Translations under genes and position numbers: made by a program
The notes under the pieces: generated by a model
Seen by the model: the letters and a program-made list of their open reading frames with translations, nothing else
Databases searched by the model: none
What the model was told of the DNA's origin: nothing
NCBI GenBank assembly: GCA_011682565.1
Contig: JAACEJ010000141.1
Location: 1 to 7,718, forward strand
DNA: 7,718 nt
From: Actinomycetota bacterium
GTDB lineage: Bacteria; Zhuqueibacterota; Zhuqueibacteria; Residuimicrobiales; Krinioviventaceae
Reading direction: 5' to 3'
Part shown: positions 1-6,520 of the stretch, one piece after another
Numbering within the stretch: the stretch's first letter is position 1
Layout: every line of letters begins with the position of its first letter

Positions 1-990
1 AAGATCGTCGAGTCCCAAAGAAAGAATTGCGGAATGGATGAGTTCCTTTTCGGGCACGCCGGTGGTTTTGCCCTGTTTTGCTAAAAAATATCGTCCGGCT
101 TCCAGCATGGCCCGCAATGGAATCAGCCCGACCAGCTCGCTGCCCGTAACACGGACACCCAGGTCATCAGCCAGTTTGCAGCACTCGTCGAAAACGATAT
201 GCGGCGGCGTCACTTTGTAATTCGTCAGATTCATGGAAATCTGGGCACGGCCAAAATCTTCCATATACCAGCCCACGGCTTTACAGAACTTGAACTTTCC
301 CGGAACGCGCAACGCCACGCCATTTTCATCGCGAATAATATTTCCCCCGGCATCGCGTTTTGCCCGACCGCGCTCACGAATTGAAAAAGCGATTTCATTG
401 GCAGGCTTTCTGTCGCGGGTGTTCAAATTGATATTGTAAGCGATAAGAAATTCCCTGGCGCCGATAGCCGTTGCCCCGGATTTTGCATTAAAAACAGCCG
501 GGCCAAAATCCGGTTGCCACTCCGGGTTCCGGAGTTTTTCCGGCAGACCTTCATATTCTCCGGCGCGAACATTAGCCAGATTTTCCCGTTCCGGTCGGGA
601 GGCAGCCTGCTCGTAAAGATAGACCGGAATCCCAAGCTCATCGCCAACACGTTTTCCCAGTTTTGCCGCCAGTTTCGCACAATCATCCATCGTAACGCCG
701 GTGACCGGAACAAAAGGACAAACATCTGTTGCTCCCATTCTTGCGTGCGCACCTTTGTGCTGCGCCATGTTGATGACCTCCGCGGCTTTGGCAATGGCTT
801 TGAATGCCGCCTCGACAACAGCGTCCGGCTCGCCGATAAAAGTGACCACTGTGCGATTTGTGTCTTTGCCGGGATCAACATCCAAAAGTTTGATCTCTTC
901 CACAGATTTTATCTCATGGGTAATTGCATCGATTTTGCTCATGTCGCGTCCTTCACTGAAATTGGGGACACATTCAACCAGTTTTAGCAT
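1..990 (-). CDS. ftcD: Glutamate formimidoyltransferase (formiminotransferase), 3' end cut by window edge
   Basis: Translating back from the ATG at 990-988 gives 330 uninterrupted residues running off the left edge. The protein is expected to transfer the formimino group of N-formimino-L-glutamate to tetrahydrofolate in the cytoplasm, the last part of one histidine degradation route. Recognisable pieces are the N-terminal VECVPNFSEG (residues 5-14), DVDPGKDTNRTVVTF (37-51), KGAHARMGATDVCPF (79-93), VYLYEQAA (123-130) and RAGEYEGLPEKLRNPEW (142-158). His82 falls where the mammalian enzyme has its catalytic histidine. The start is supported by an AAGGAG ribosome site at 998-1003, 7 bases upstream. 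The visible end, LGLDDL, corresponds to the end of the formiminotransferase domain. Whether a cyclodeaminase domain follows, as in the bifunctional animal enzyme, cannot be seen. It lies 41 bases downstream of miaA on the same strand. No other histidine-degradation gene is visible. Confidence 0.95.
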   Translation of the reverse strand, partial: MLKLVECVPNFSEGRDMSKIDAITHEIKSVEEIKLLDVDPGKDTNRTVVTFIGEPDAVVEAAFKAIAKAAEVINMAQHKGAHARMGATDVCPFVPVTGVTMDDCAKLAAKLGKRVGDELGIPVYLYEQAASRPERENLANVRAGEYEGLPEKLRNPEWQPDFGPAVFNAKSGATAIGAREFLIAYNINLNTRDRKPANEIAFSIRERGRAKRDAGGNIIRDENGVALRVPGKFKFCKAVGWYMEDFGRAQISMNLTNYKVTPPHIVFDECCKLADDLGVRVTGSELVGLIPLRAMLEAGRYFLAKQGKTTGVPEKELIHSAILSLGLDDL

Positions 991-1009
991 AATTCCACTC
1001 CTTTATTTG

Positions 1010-1029
1010 CAAGGGGCTGAAGCCCCTTG
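1010..1029 (-). repeat. Perfect GC-rich inverted repeat between miaA and ftcD
   Basis: The arms CAAGGGGCT and AGCCCCTTG are exact reverse complements around a 2-base centre. As RNA on the minus strand this would fold as an 8-bp stem (CAAGGGGC/GCCCCUUG) with a UUCA loop. It starts 2 bases after the miaA stop codon and ends 6 bases before the AAGGAG ribosome site of ftcD. No T-run follows (next bases are CAAATAAAGG), so it is not a canonical intrinsic terminator. It could be an mRNA-stabilising or processing hairpin, an attenuating structure, or one copy of a dispersed palindromic repeat. The structure is directly visible; the role is not. Confidence 0.75.
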
Positions 1030-1031
1030 TT

Positions 1032-1940
1032 CTATCGAAAAGTTAAAATGTTATGCAAAACTTTTTGCTCGTCATGCTCGTCGAGATCGATCCAGTGAAT
1101 CCTCGAATCACGGCGAAACCACGTCAACTGACGTTTGGCGTAACGACGCGAATTCTGCCTGATCAGACGGATCATTTCATCCATAGAGACAGCGCTGTCC
1201 AGATAATCGAAAACTTCTTTATAGCCGACGGTTCGCAGCGCATTAAGTTCCGGGCCCCATCCCCTTTTCCTTAGCGAAACAACTTCATCGATTAAACCCT
1301 TTTCGATCATCTTATCGACGCGGCTGTTGATGCGCTCGTAGAGCACCTCGCGTTTTCGCGTTAAACCAATAAAAATAATGGAGAAATCAGCAGGCGTTTC
1401 CCCACCTTCCTGAAACGCAGAGAGGGGCTTTCCGGCGATTTCGTAAACTTCGAGAGCACGAACCACCCGCTGCGTGTCATTGGGGTGCAGACGTGCAGCG
1501 GATTGGGGATCGATCTTTTGAAGATAAGCAAACACATTCTCCGCACCCTCTTTACGAATACGCAGCCGCCATTTTTCCTTAACTTGCGGGTCCGAAATTC
1601 CGGGCGCAAAAAGTCCGTCTACGAGAGCACGAATGTAAAATCCGGAGCCTCCCACAACAATCGGCACCTTATTTTCGCTAAGCAGATTCTTGATACAGGC
1701 TCTGGCCTCACATCCATATTCTCCGGCGCTGTAATATTCATCCGGGTTGCGTACATCGATAAAATGGTGGGGGATTTGCTCAAGCTCATGTTTGGCAGGT
1801 TTGGCGGTACCGATGTCCATATATCGATAAACCTGGCGAGAATCCGCCGAGACGATTTCCCCGCCCAGAGAGCGGGCAAGCCGCAGGGAAATTTCGGTCT
1901 TTCCGACTGCCGTAGGGCCGACGATGAGAAGGACTTTCAT
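1032..1940 (-). CDS. miaA: tRNA dimethylallyltransferase (A37 isopentenyltransferase)
   Basis: A complete 302-residue protein, normal length for MiaA. The enzyme transfers a dimethylallyl group from DMAPP to N6 of adenosine 37 in tRNAs that read codons starting with U, the first step towards ms2i6A; it is cytoplasmic. Visible motifs are the P-loop GPTAVGKT (residues 8-15), SADSRQVYRYMDIGTAKP (31-48) with the conserved Asp33, GGSGFYIRAL (97-106), NDTQRVVRALEV (154-165), TVGYKE (237-242) and the basic RRYAKRQLTWFR (265-276) near the tRNA-binding end. The ATG overlaps the mutL stop as ATGA. No Shine-Dalgarno sequence precedes it, so translation is probably coupled to mutL. The mutL-miaA order is common in bacteria. 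ftcD follows after a hairpin. Confidence 0.98.
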   Translation of the reverse strand: MKVLLIVGPTAVGKTEISLRLARSLGGEIVSADSRQVYRYMDIGTAKPAKHELEQIPHHFIDVRNPDEYYSAGEYGCEARACIKNLLSENKVPIVVGGSGFYIRALVDGLFAPGISDPQVKEKWRLRIRKEGAENVFAYLQKIDPQSAARLHPNDTQRVVRALEVYEIAGKPLSAFQEGGETPADFSIIFIGLTRKREVLYERINSRVDKMIEKGLIDEVVSLRKRGWGPELNALRTVGYKEVFDYLDSAVSMDEMIRLIRQNSRRYAKRQLTWFRRDSRIHWIDLDEHDEQKVLHNILTFR

Positions 1941-3751
1941 TTTCTGTCAAATCTTTTGTCAAGTTCATCAATTGAAATCGTAATCATTACCGGGCGTCCA
2001 TGGGGACAAAAATAGGGATTTTGCGTCGTGAACAATTGATCGATCAAGGCGTTCATCGCTTCAGGCGTCAATCTTTCCCCGGCCATAATTGCGGAGCGGC
2101 AGGAAAAACTTTTTGCCACACGTTCCTGAATATCGATTTCCGTGCCCTGATTGGTTCTGTATTCATCAAGAATATCCAGCAAAATTTTATTTTCACTGCG
2201 GATACGCATGCCGCTGGGGACGCCTTCCACCACCACCGTTTTACCGCCAAATCCTTTGAGGATAAAGCCGATCTTTTCCAGAAAAGGCAAAATTTCCATC
2301 AACGCTTCATAATCTTCGGATGACAAATCAATCGTCTGCGGGAAAAGGAGCTGCTGGGACGGCATATTTTTCGCTTTGAAACTGGCTTTTGCTTTTTCAT
2401 AAAGAATCCGCTCGTGCGCGACGTGCTGGTCGATGACAACAAGACCACTTTTAATCTGCGAAAGAATATACTTGTTATGCAATTGCCAAACGATGGCGCC
2501 GTCATTTTGTCTGGCCTGCGCGGGTGGTTCCGGCGATTGAACAGGAAACGGAGAGGCATCCTGGGACGGTTCAATCGTTAACGGCAACGACTGCTGTGAC
2601 TCCTTTTTATGTGCATCGAAATTCATCTGTGCGCGTCCAGCGGTAAATTGCCGCATGTCATCAACGAGGGAAGAACCAAATCTCCGGTCGAAATCGCTGT
2701 GCGACGCAGAGCGGTTATGCTGTATATCAGGTATGATATTATCCGTGATCAGCGCACGTTTGACTGCACCCCGCACCAGGGAATACATCATTTGCTGGTC
2801 GGCAAACTTTACTTCACTTTTTGTGGGGTGTACATTCACGTCCACACGTTCGGGATCAATTTCAAAAAAAAGGATATAAAGAGGAAATGTTCCTTTAGGA
2901 ATGGATTCCCCAAACGCAGCAAAAAGTGCGGCACTGATTGTACGATCGTTCACATAGCGTTTGTTGACAAAAAGATACTGGTCGTTGCGCGACTTGCGCA
3001 GGACATCAAAATTCCCAACAAAACCGGTAATTTTCATCACCGCCGTATCATCATTCACTTCTATGAGATTCTCCCCCACCCTGCTGCCGAGAACCCGGCC
3101 AATTCGCTCTTTTAGCGGTGCCGGTTTGAGATTGAAAATCTCGTTACCTTCATTGACAAGCGCAAATCCTGTATCGGGGTTGGCCAAAGTGAACCTGTTG
3201 AGCATAGCCAAAATATGACGATATTCCGTGGAACCGGCGCGGAGGAATTTTCTTCTCGCCGGGGTATTATAGAAAATGTTTTGCACGGCAAGGGACGTTC
3301 CGGGGTTGCCGCCGGTGTGCTCGACGCGCTGCACCGTACCGCCCTCGATAATCATCAACGTTCCCTCGATACTGTCGTGCGGCACCGTTTTCAATTCCAC
3401 ACGGGAAACGGAAGCGATGCTGGCGAGTGCTTCTCCCCTGAACCCAAGGGTTGATATTCTCCCGACGTCACGATACGAGGCAATTTTGGATGTAGCATGT
3501 CTTTGAAACGACATGATCGCATCCTGCTCGTTCATACCGCTGCCGTTATCGATAACCTGAATCAACTCTTTACCGCCATCTTTAATGATGACCGTAATAC
3601 GATCTGCCCCGGCATCAATGGAATTTTCGATCAACTCCTTGACGACGGAAGATGGTCTGTCGATAACCTCCCCGGCAGCAATTTTATTAATTAAATTTTC
3701 GGGAAGAACTTTGATTTTATTTTCATTCACAAAACACACTCGGGATAGCAT
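1937..3751 (-). CDS. mutL: DNA mismatch repair protein MutL, endonuclease-type
   Basis: A 604-residue protein (597 from an internal GTG) coupling MutS mismatch recognition to strand incision. The N-terminal GHKL ATPase has KELIENSIDAG (residues 38-48, with catalytic Glu42 and Asn43), DNGSGM (68-73), GFRGEAL (103-109) and VDVNVHPTKSEV (303-314). A polar, Ser/Gln/Pro-rich linker spans about 345-415. The C-terminal dimerisation/endonuclease domain carries DQHVAHERILYE (441-452), SCRSAIMAGE (550-559), CPHGRP (582-587) and a terminal FDR (601-603), matching the metal-binding motif set of nicking MutL proteins that Escherichia coli lacks. Val444 replaces the usual Ala of DQHA. Start choice is open: the ATG at 3751 has no ribosome site. 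The GTG at 3730 gives MNENKIKVLPEN, closer to the usual family N-terminus, but its ribosome site is also weak. The gene overlaps miaA by 4 bases and has its own promoter. Confidence 0.97.
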   Translation of the reverse strand: MLSRVCFVNENKIKVLPENLINKIAAGEVIDRPSSVVKELIENSIDAGADRITVIIKDGGKELIQVIDNGSGMNEQDAIMSFQRHATSKIASYRDVGRISTLGFRGEALASIASVSRVELKTVPHDSIEGTLMIIEGGTVQRVEHTGGNPGTSLAVQNIFYNTPARRKFLRAGSTEYRHILAMLNRFTLANPDTGFALVNEGNEIFNLKPAPLKERIGRVLGSRVGENLIEVNDDTAVMKITGFVGNFDVLRKSRNDQYLFVNKRYVNDRTISAALFAAFGESIPKGTFPLYILFFEIDPERVDVNVHPTKSEVKFADQQMMYSLVRGAVKRALITDNIIPDIQHNRSASHSDFDRRFGSSLVDDMRQFTAGRAQMNFDAHKKESQQSLPLTIEPSQDASPFPVQSPEPPAQARQNDGAIVWQLHNKYILSQIKSGLVVIDQHVAHERILYEKAKASFKAKNMPSQQLLFPQTIDLSSEDYEALMEILPFLEKIGFILKGFGGKTVVVEGVPSGMRIRSENKILLDILDEYRTNQGTEIDIQERVAKSFSCRSAIMAGERLTPEAMNALIDQLFTTQNPYFCPHGRPVMITISIDELDKRFDRK

Positions 3752-3768
3752 TTAAAAATTAAGCACTA

Positions 3769-3797
3769 ATTATACCTAATTTGTTCATCAATTTCAA
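3769..3797 (-). promoter_or_regulatory. Sigma70-type promoter for mutL-miaA-(ftcD)
   Basis: On the minus strand, TTGAAA (3797-3792) is followed after exactly 17 bases by a consensus TATAAT (3774-3769). Transcription should start near 3764-3760. That leaves only about 8-13 bases before the ATG at 3751, or roughly 30-34 before the alternative GTG at 3730. It lies in the 159-base gap between the phospholipase stop and mutL. The hexamers and spacing are seen directly; activity is inferred. Confidence 0.75.
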
Positions 3798-3910
3798 GTG
3801 CAATTTGGAGGCGCAGAAATGAAAAGACGGAAAGTGTTCGCCATTGTTTCGAAAAACAGAGAAGTCCGCACAGAAAAGATGATACGGGTCAGCGTGCTTC
3901 AACTTGAAAG

Positions 3911-4828
3911 TTATTCGAAAGAGACTTTTTTGTGGAAAAGGCGATGCTCGATGATTTCCTTAATATCCATTTTTAAAAGTTTCTCGATCTCCGGCAATGC
4001 TTCCCGGGCAGCGGTTTCACCGAGAGCGACGATTTCCTTAATATTTCTGAAATCATACCACAATATCCGTCCCACTTTTGGCCGAAGGACAAGATCGGCG
4101 CCGGCAAGGCGTTCCTGAGTGAGATGGTATGTGGCAATTTCATCCGATCTGTACAGGATGTGTAAGGCATTGGATATCGGCCCGATTTTACGAACACATT
4201 TGGATACATTTACAGCAATGATACGGTCGGCACCGCGGTCTTTGAGTACATGAACCGGCACACTGTCGGAAGTGCTCCCATCGATTAAAAGATGGTCGTC
4301 GATTCTTACCGGCGGAAAGATTGCCGGAATAGCCGAGCTTGCCATAATCGCCTTTTTCAGACTGCCCTTGTCAAGGATGATCTCCTGGCCGGATAACAGA
4401 TCGGTGGCAATGGCGGAAAACCTGATGGGGAGGTTTTCGATGGACGTGTCGGTCAATGGTGCAAAAATTTCATCGACCATTTCCGCATCGACAAAGGCAG
4501 TATGATTGATGATTTTTAGCAGGGATAAACGGGTTTTTAAATATGTAAAAAAATGATCCCTGTGCTCATGGCTTAGGCCTTCAAACAAGTAAGATGATTT
4601 TTTGTAAATCTCATCAAAAAGAGGCTGTTCGGTCAGATGGTTAGCGAAATCTTCTACGGCTCCGGCACTTTGCAAAAAGGCATAAACGCCGCCGACAATT
4701 GCGCCAATGCTCGATCCGGCAATACCGGATAAAGGGATTTTTTCACGCTCAAAAACTTTTAGCACGCCAATATGAGCGAGACCTCGCGCACCACCTCCGC
4801 CAAGTGCCAACCCTATTTTTGCTTTCAT
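3911..4828 (-). CDS. Patatin-like phospholipase (RssA/NTE-type serine hydrolase)
   Basis: A complete 305-residue patatin-domain protein resembling the bacterial RssA/NTE family, predicted to hydrolyse acyl esters of phospholipids or related lipids. Visible parts are the oxyanion-hole loop LGGGGARGLAHIGVL (residues 9-23), the nucleophile elbow GSSIG (38-42) with Ser40, the family blocks SAIATDLLSG (138-147) and ASSAIPAIFPPV (163-174), and the catalytic-dyad LIDGS with Asp183 (181-185). Both dyad residues are intact. There is no signal peptide, membrane segment or outer-membrane barrel domain, so it is probably cytoplasmic or peripheral to the inner membrane. The start is supported by GGAG (4836-4839), 7 bases before the ATG. 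The gene is divergent from mlaE, suggesting a shared role in membrane lipid homeostasis, and lies upstream of mutL on the same strand. No terminator is visible after its stop. The precise substrate cannot be read from sequence. Confidence 0.92.
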   Translation of the reverse strand: MKAKIGLALGGGGARGLAHIGVLKVFEREKIPLSGIAGSSIGAIVGGVYAFLQSAGAVEDFANHLTEQPLFDEIYKKSSYLFEGLSHEHRDHFFTYLKTRLSLLKIINHTAFVDAEMVDEIFAPLTDTSIENLPIRFSAIATDLLSGQEIILDKGSLKKAIMASSAIPAIFPPVRIDDHLLIDGSTSDSVPVHVLKDRGADRIIAVNVSKCVRKIGPISNALHILYRSDEIATYHLTQERLAGADLVLRPKVGRILWYDFRNIKEIVALGETAAREALPEIEKLLKMDIKEIIEHRLFHKKVSFE

Positions 4829-4910
4829 TGACTATCTCCAGATTTTTATTTTTTATGACCAGAGCAAATCCGGACTGATATCGAGGATATTATTGCGATC
4901 CTGCCGTCCT

Positions 4911-4940
4911 AATGTAATAAAAATTGTACTTGATTGCCAA
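4911..4940 (-). promoter_or_regulatory. Possible promoter for the patatin gene
   Basis: On the minus strand, TTGGCA (4940-4935) and TACATT (4916-4911) are separated by 18 bases, giving a predicted leader of roughly 75-80 bases before the ATG at 4828. The region is AT-rich and other weak -10-like sequences exist, such as TAATAT nearer the gene, so this is only the best candidate I see in the divergent intergenic region. Confidence 0.3.
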
Positions 4941-4960
4941 TATAAATTAAGTAAAACTGG

Positions 4961-4989
4961 TTGCTTCTTTTGGGTCGGTTATCTATATT
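4961..4989 (+). promoter_or_regulatory. Promoter for mlaEFD, predicting a leaderless mRNA
   Basis: TTGCTT (4961-4966), a 17-base spacer and TATATT (4984-4989) fit a sigma70-type promoter. The -10 box ends 8 bases before the mlaE ATG at 4998, so transcription would start at or within a few bases of the start codon. No Shine-Dalgarno sequence is present before that ATG, which agrees with leaderless translation. The match is visible; use as a promoter is inferred, and a longer transcript from further upstream remains possible. Confidence 0.55.
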
Positions 4990-4997
4990 ATTAGAAC

Positions 4998-5789
4998 ATG
5001 AAGAGTAAACTGAAAAACTATTTTATTCACATAGGTCATTCGACGGTATTATTTTTCCAATCTTATGGCAAGCTGACCATCATGTTCTTCAGATCCTTTG
5101 TCGCCATGAGAAAAATACCATTTTACATTCCACAAATCATCGAACAATTTATTGATATTGGCAGGCATTCGTTGCCGATCATTACCATTACATCTATATT
5201 TATCGGGCTCGTACTCGGGGTGCAAATCGGGACGCAAATCAGTTCCACAACGCCGCCCTGGGTTGAGGGCGGTTTGATACTGCGTTCGATTCTGCTGGAG
5301 ATGGGACCTGTCGTAACAGGTCTCGTGCTTTCCGGTCGTGTTGCATCGGGCATTGCCTCGGAACTGGGCGCGATGAAAGTGACCGAACAAATCGATGCGT
5401 TGCGCATTATGGCCATCGACCCCATCGAGTTTTTGGTTATGCCGCGGCTTTTGGCCGGAATGATCGCCGTCCCTGTCCTCCTGGTCTTTGCCGATACTTT
5501 TGCCATCCTGTCCGGCTTTGTTTCCTCCTATTTCACAATCGATCTCAATTGGATTGGTTTTGTAAAAGGTATGCGCCATGTCTTTGATGCAACCGATGTT
5601 TACACAAGTTTAATAAAAGCTCTGATTTTTGGCATGGTCATTATAACCATGGGTTCCTTTTTCGGCTTAAATTCCAAAAGAGGTGCCAAAGGTGTGGGCG
5701 TATCCACGACGCTTGCGGTTGTTTGGGCTTCAATAGGAATCCTTGTTCTTGATTACATCATTTCAGCAACTTTGTATTTTATATGGTAA
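4998..5789 (+). CDS. mlaE: MlaE-family ABC transporter permease (phospholipid transport)
   Basis: A 263-residue inner-membrane permease of the MlaE/YrbE family, the usual size. It forms the membrane core of an MCE transporter that moves phospholipids between inner and outer membranes. Hydrophobic stretches lie at about residues 58-78, 92-112, 150-180, 203-224 and 238-262, after an amphipathic N-terminal region (about 15-50). The family signature is the cytoplasmic GRVASGIASELGAMKVTEQ followed by IDALRIMAIDP (113-142), the loop expected to contact the ATPase, followed by MPRLLAG (148-154). No Shine-Dalgarno sequence precedes the ATG, and the putative promoter almost touches it. Its end overlaps the mlaF start by 7 bases. 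It is divergent from a patatin phospholipase. Direction of lipid transport cannot be inferred from the sequence. Confidence 0.96.
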   Translation: MKSKLKNYFIHIGHSTVLFFQSYGKLTIMFFRSFVAMRKIPFYIPQIIEQFIDIGRHSLPIITITSIFIGLVLGVQIGTQISSTTPPWVEGGLILRSILLEMGPVVTGLVLSGRVASGIASELGAMKVTEQIDALRIMAIDPIEFLVMPRLLAGMIAVPVLLVFADTFAILSGFVSSYFTIDLNWIGFVKGMRHVFDATDVYTSLIKALIFGMVIITMGSFFGLNSKRGAKGVGVSTTLAVVWASIGILVLDYIISATLYFIW

Positions 5790-6520
5790 CGATTGAGCAC
5801 TTACATAAGCAGTTCGATAAACGAGTGATTCTGGAGGATGTGAATCTTTCCTTGAACGATGGGGAAGTGCTGACAATAATCGGCAAAAGCGGAACGGGGA
5901 AATCTGTCTTGTTAAAATCCATCATCGGATTAATGAAACCGGATTCCGGTACAATCACCATGGACGGGCAGGTCATTTCAGACTTTACAGAAAATGAATA
6001 CAACTTGCATGTGCGCAACCAAATGAGTATGGTTTTTCAGGAGGGCGCTTTGTGGGATTCAATGACCGTTGGGGAAAACGTCGAGTTGGCTCTCAGAATC
6101 CACAAGCACCTTTCGGAAGATGAACGAAAAAAAATTGTAGCCGAAACTTTAATGATGGTTGGATTGGGACATATTGAAAACGAATATCCTGAAGACCTCA
6201 GCGGCGGAATGATAAAAAGAGTGGCCATTGCCCGCGCCGTTGCTACCCGGCCCAAATACTTGCTTTACGACGAACCGACAACCGGTCTGGATCCTGTTCT
6301 TTCAAACGTGATCGACGGTTTGATAGCGCAACTGAATAAGGAACTCGATGTCAGTTCGCTCATCATCAGTCATGACATCGAAAGCATTAAGAAAATCTCC
6401 GACCGGGTCGCCATGTTGTATCAGGGAAATATTATTCACACATGCAGAGCAGAGGATATGTGGAATCAACGTAATGATATCTTTAATAAATTCATTCATG
6501 GGGAAGTGGAGTTTTTATGA
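5783..6520 (+). CDS. mlaF: MlaF-family ABC transporter ATP-binding protein
   Basis: A 245-residue cytoplasmic ATPase energising MlaE. All nucleotide-binding elements are intact: Walker A GKSGTGKS (residues 34-41), followed by the VLLKSIIGL typical of MCE-type ATPases; Q-loop Gln86; signature LSGGMIKRVAIARA (139-152), where the Met after LSGG is characteristic of the Mla/Mce branch; Walker B LLYDEPTTGLDP (160-171) with catalytic Glu164; and the switch His197 in ISHD. The ATG at 5783 lies inside the last codons of mlaE (7-base overlap) with no ribosome site, pointing to translational coupling. The stop overlaps the mlaD start as ATGA. The name follows family and context; in some lineages the same protein is annotated Ttg2A or MkL. 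Confidence 0.97.
   Translation: MVTIEHLHKQFDKRVILEDVNLSLNDGEVLTIIGKSGTGKSVLLKSIIGLMKPDSGTITMDGQVISDFTENEYNLHVRNQMSMVFQEGALWDSMTVGENVELALRIHKHLSEDERKKIVAETLMMVGLGHIENEYPEDLSGGMIKRVAIARAVATRPKYLLYDEPTTGLDPVLSNVIDGLIAQLNKELDVSSLIISHDIESIKKISDRVAMLYQGNIIHTCRAEDMWNQRNDIFNKFIHGEVEFL

Noticed and set aside
423..987. Open frames on both strands (423-881 minus, 514-987 plus) within the left-edge gene.
   Set aside because: The continuous 330-codon FtcD frame explains the whole stretch; these are shadows in other frames.
1485..2015. Plus-strand frame of 176 codons opposite miaA and the mutL 3' end.
   Set aside because: It is completely antisense to conserved miaA motifs (P-loop, SADSRQVY) and encodes nothing recognisable.
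3819..4118. Plus-strand ORF of 99 codons beginning MKRRKVFAIVSK, with a good GGAGG 8 bases before its ATG, starting in the gap between the patatin gene and mutL.
   Set aside because: Two thirds of it lies antisense to the well-supported phospholipase coding region, the composition (Ser/Arg-rich second half) looks like a shadow frame, and I recognise no family. The ribosome-site match alone is not enough; conservation of the first 30 codons in relatives would change this.
4868..4912. Imperfect symmetry (GATAT repeats and GGAC...GTCC) in the divergent region, considered as an operator.
   Set aside because: The arms are short and interrupted and do not form a convincing palindrome at the spacing of a known regulator site.
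5049..5579. Antisense open frame of 176 codons within mlaE.
   Set aside because: Its residues are polar and repetitive in the way expected from reverse reading of a membrane-protein gene, it has no recognisable domain, and mlaE is secure on the other strand.
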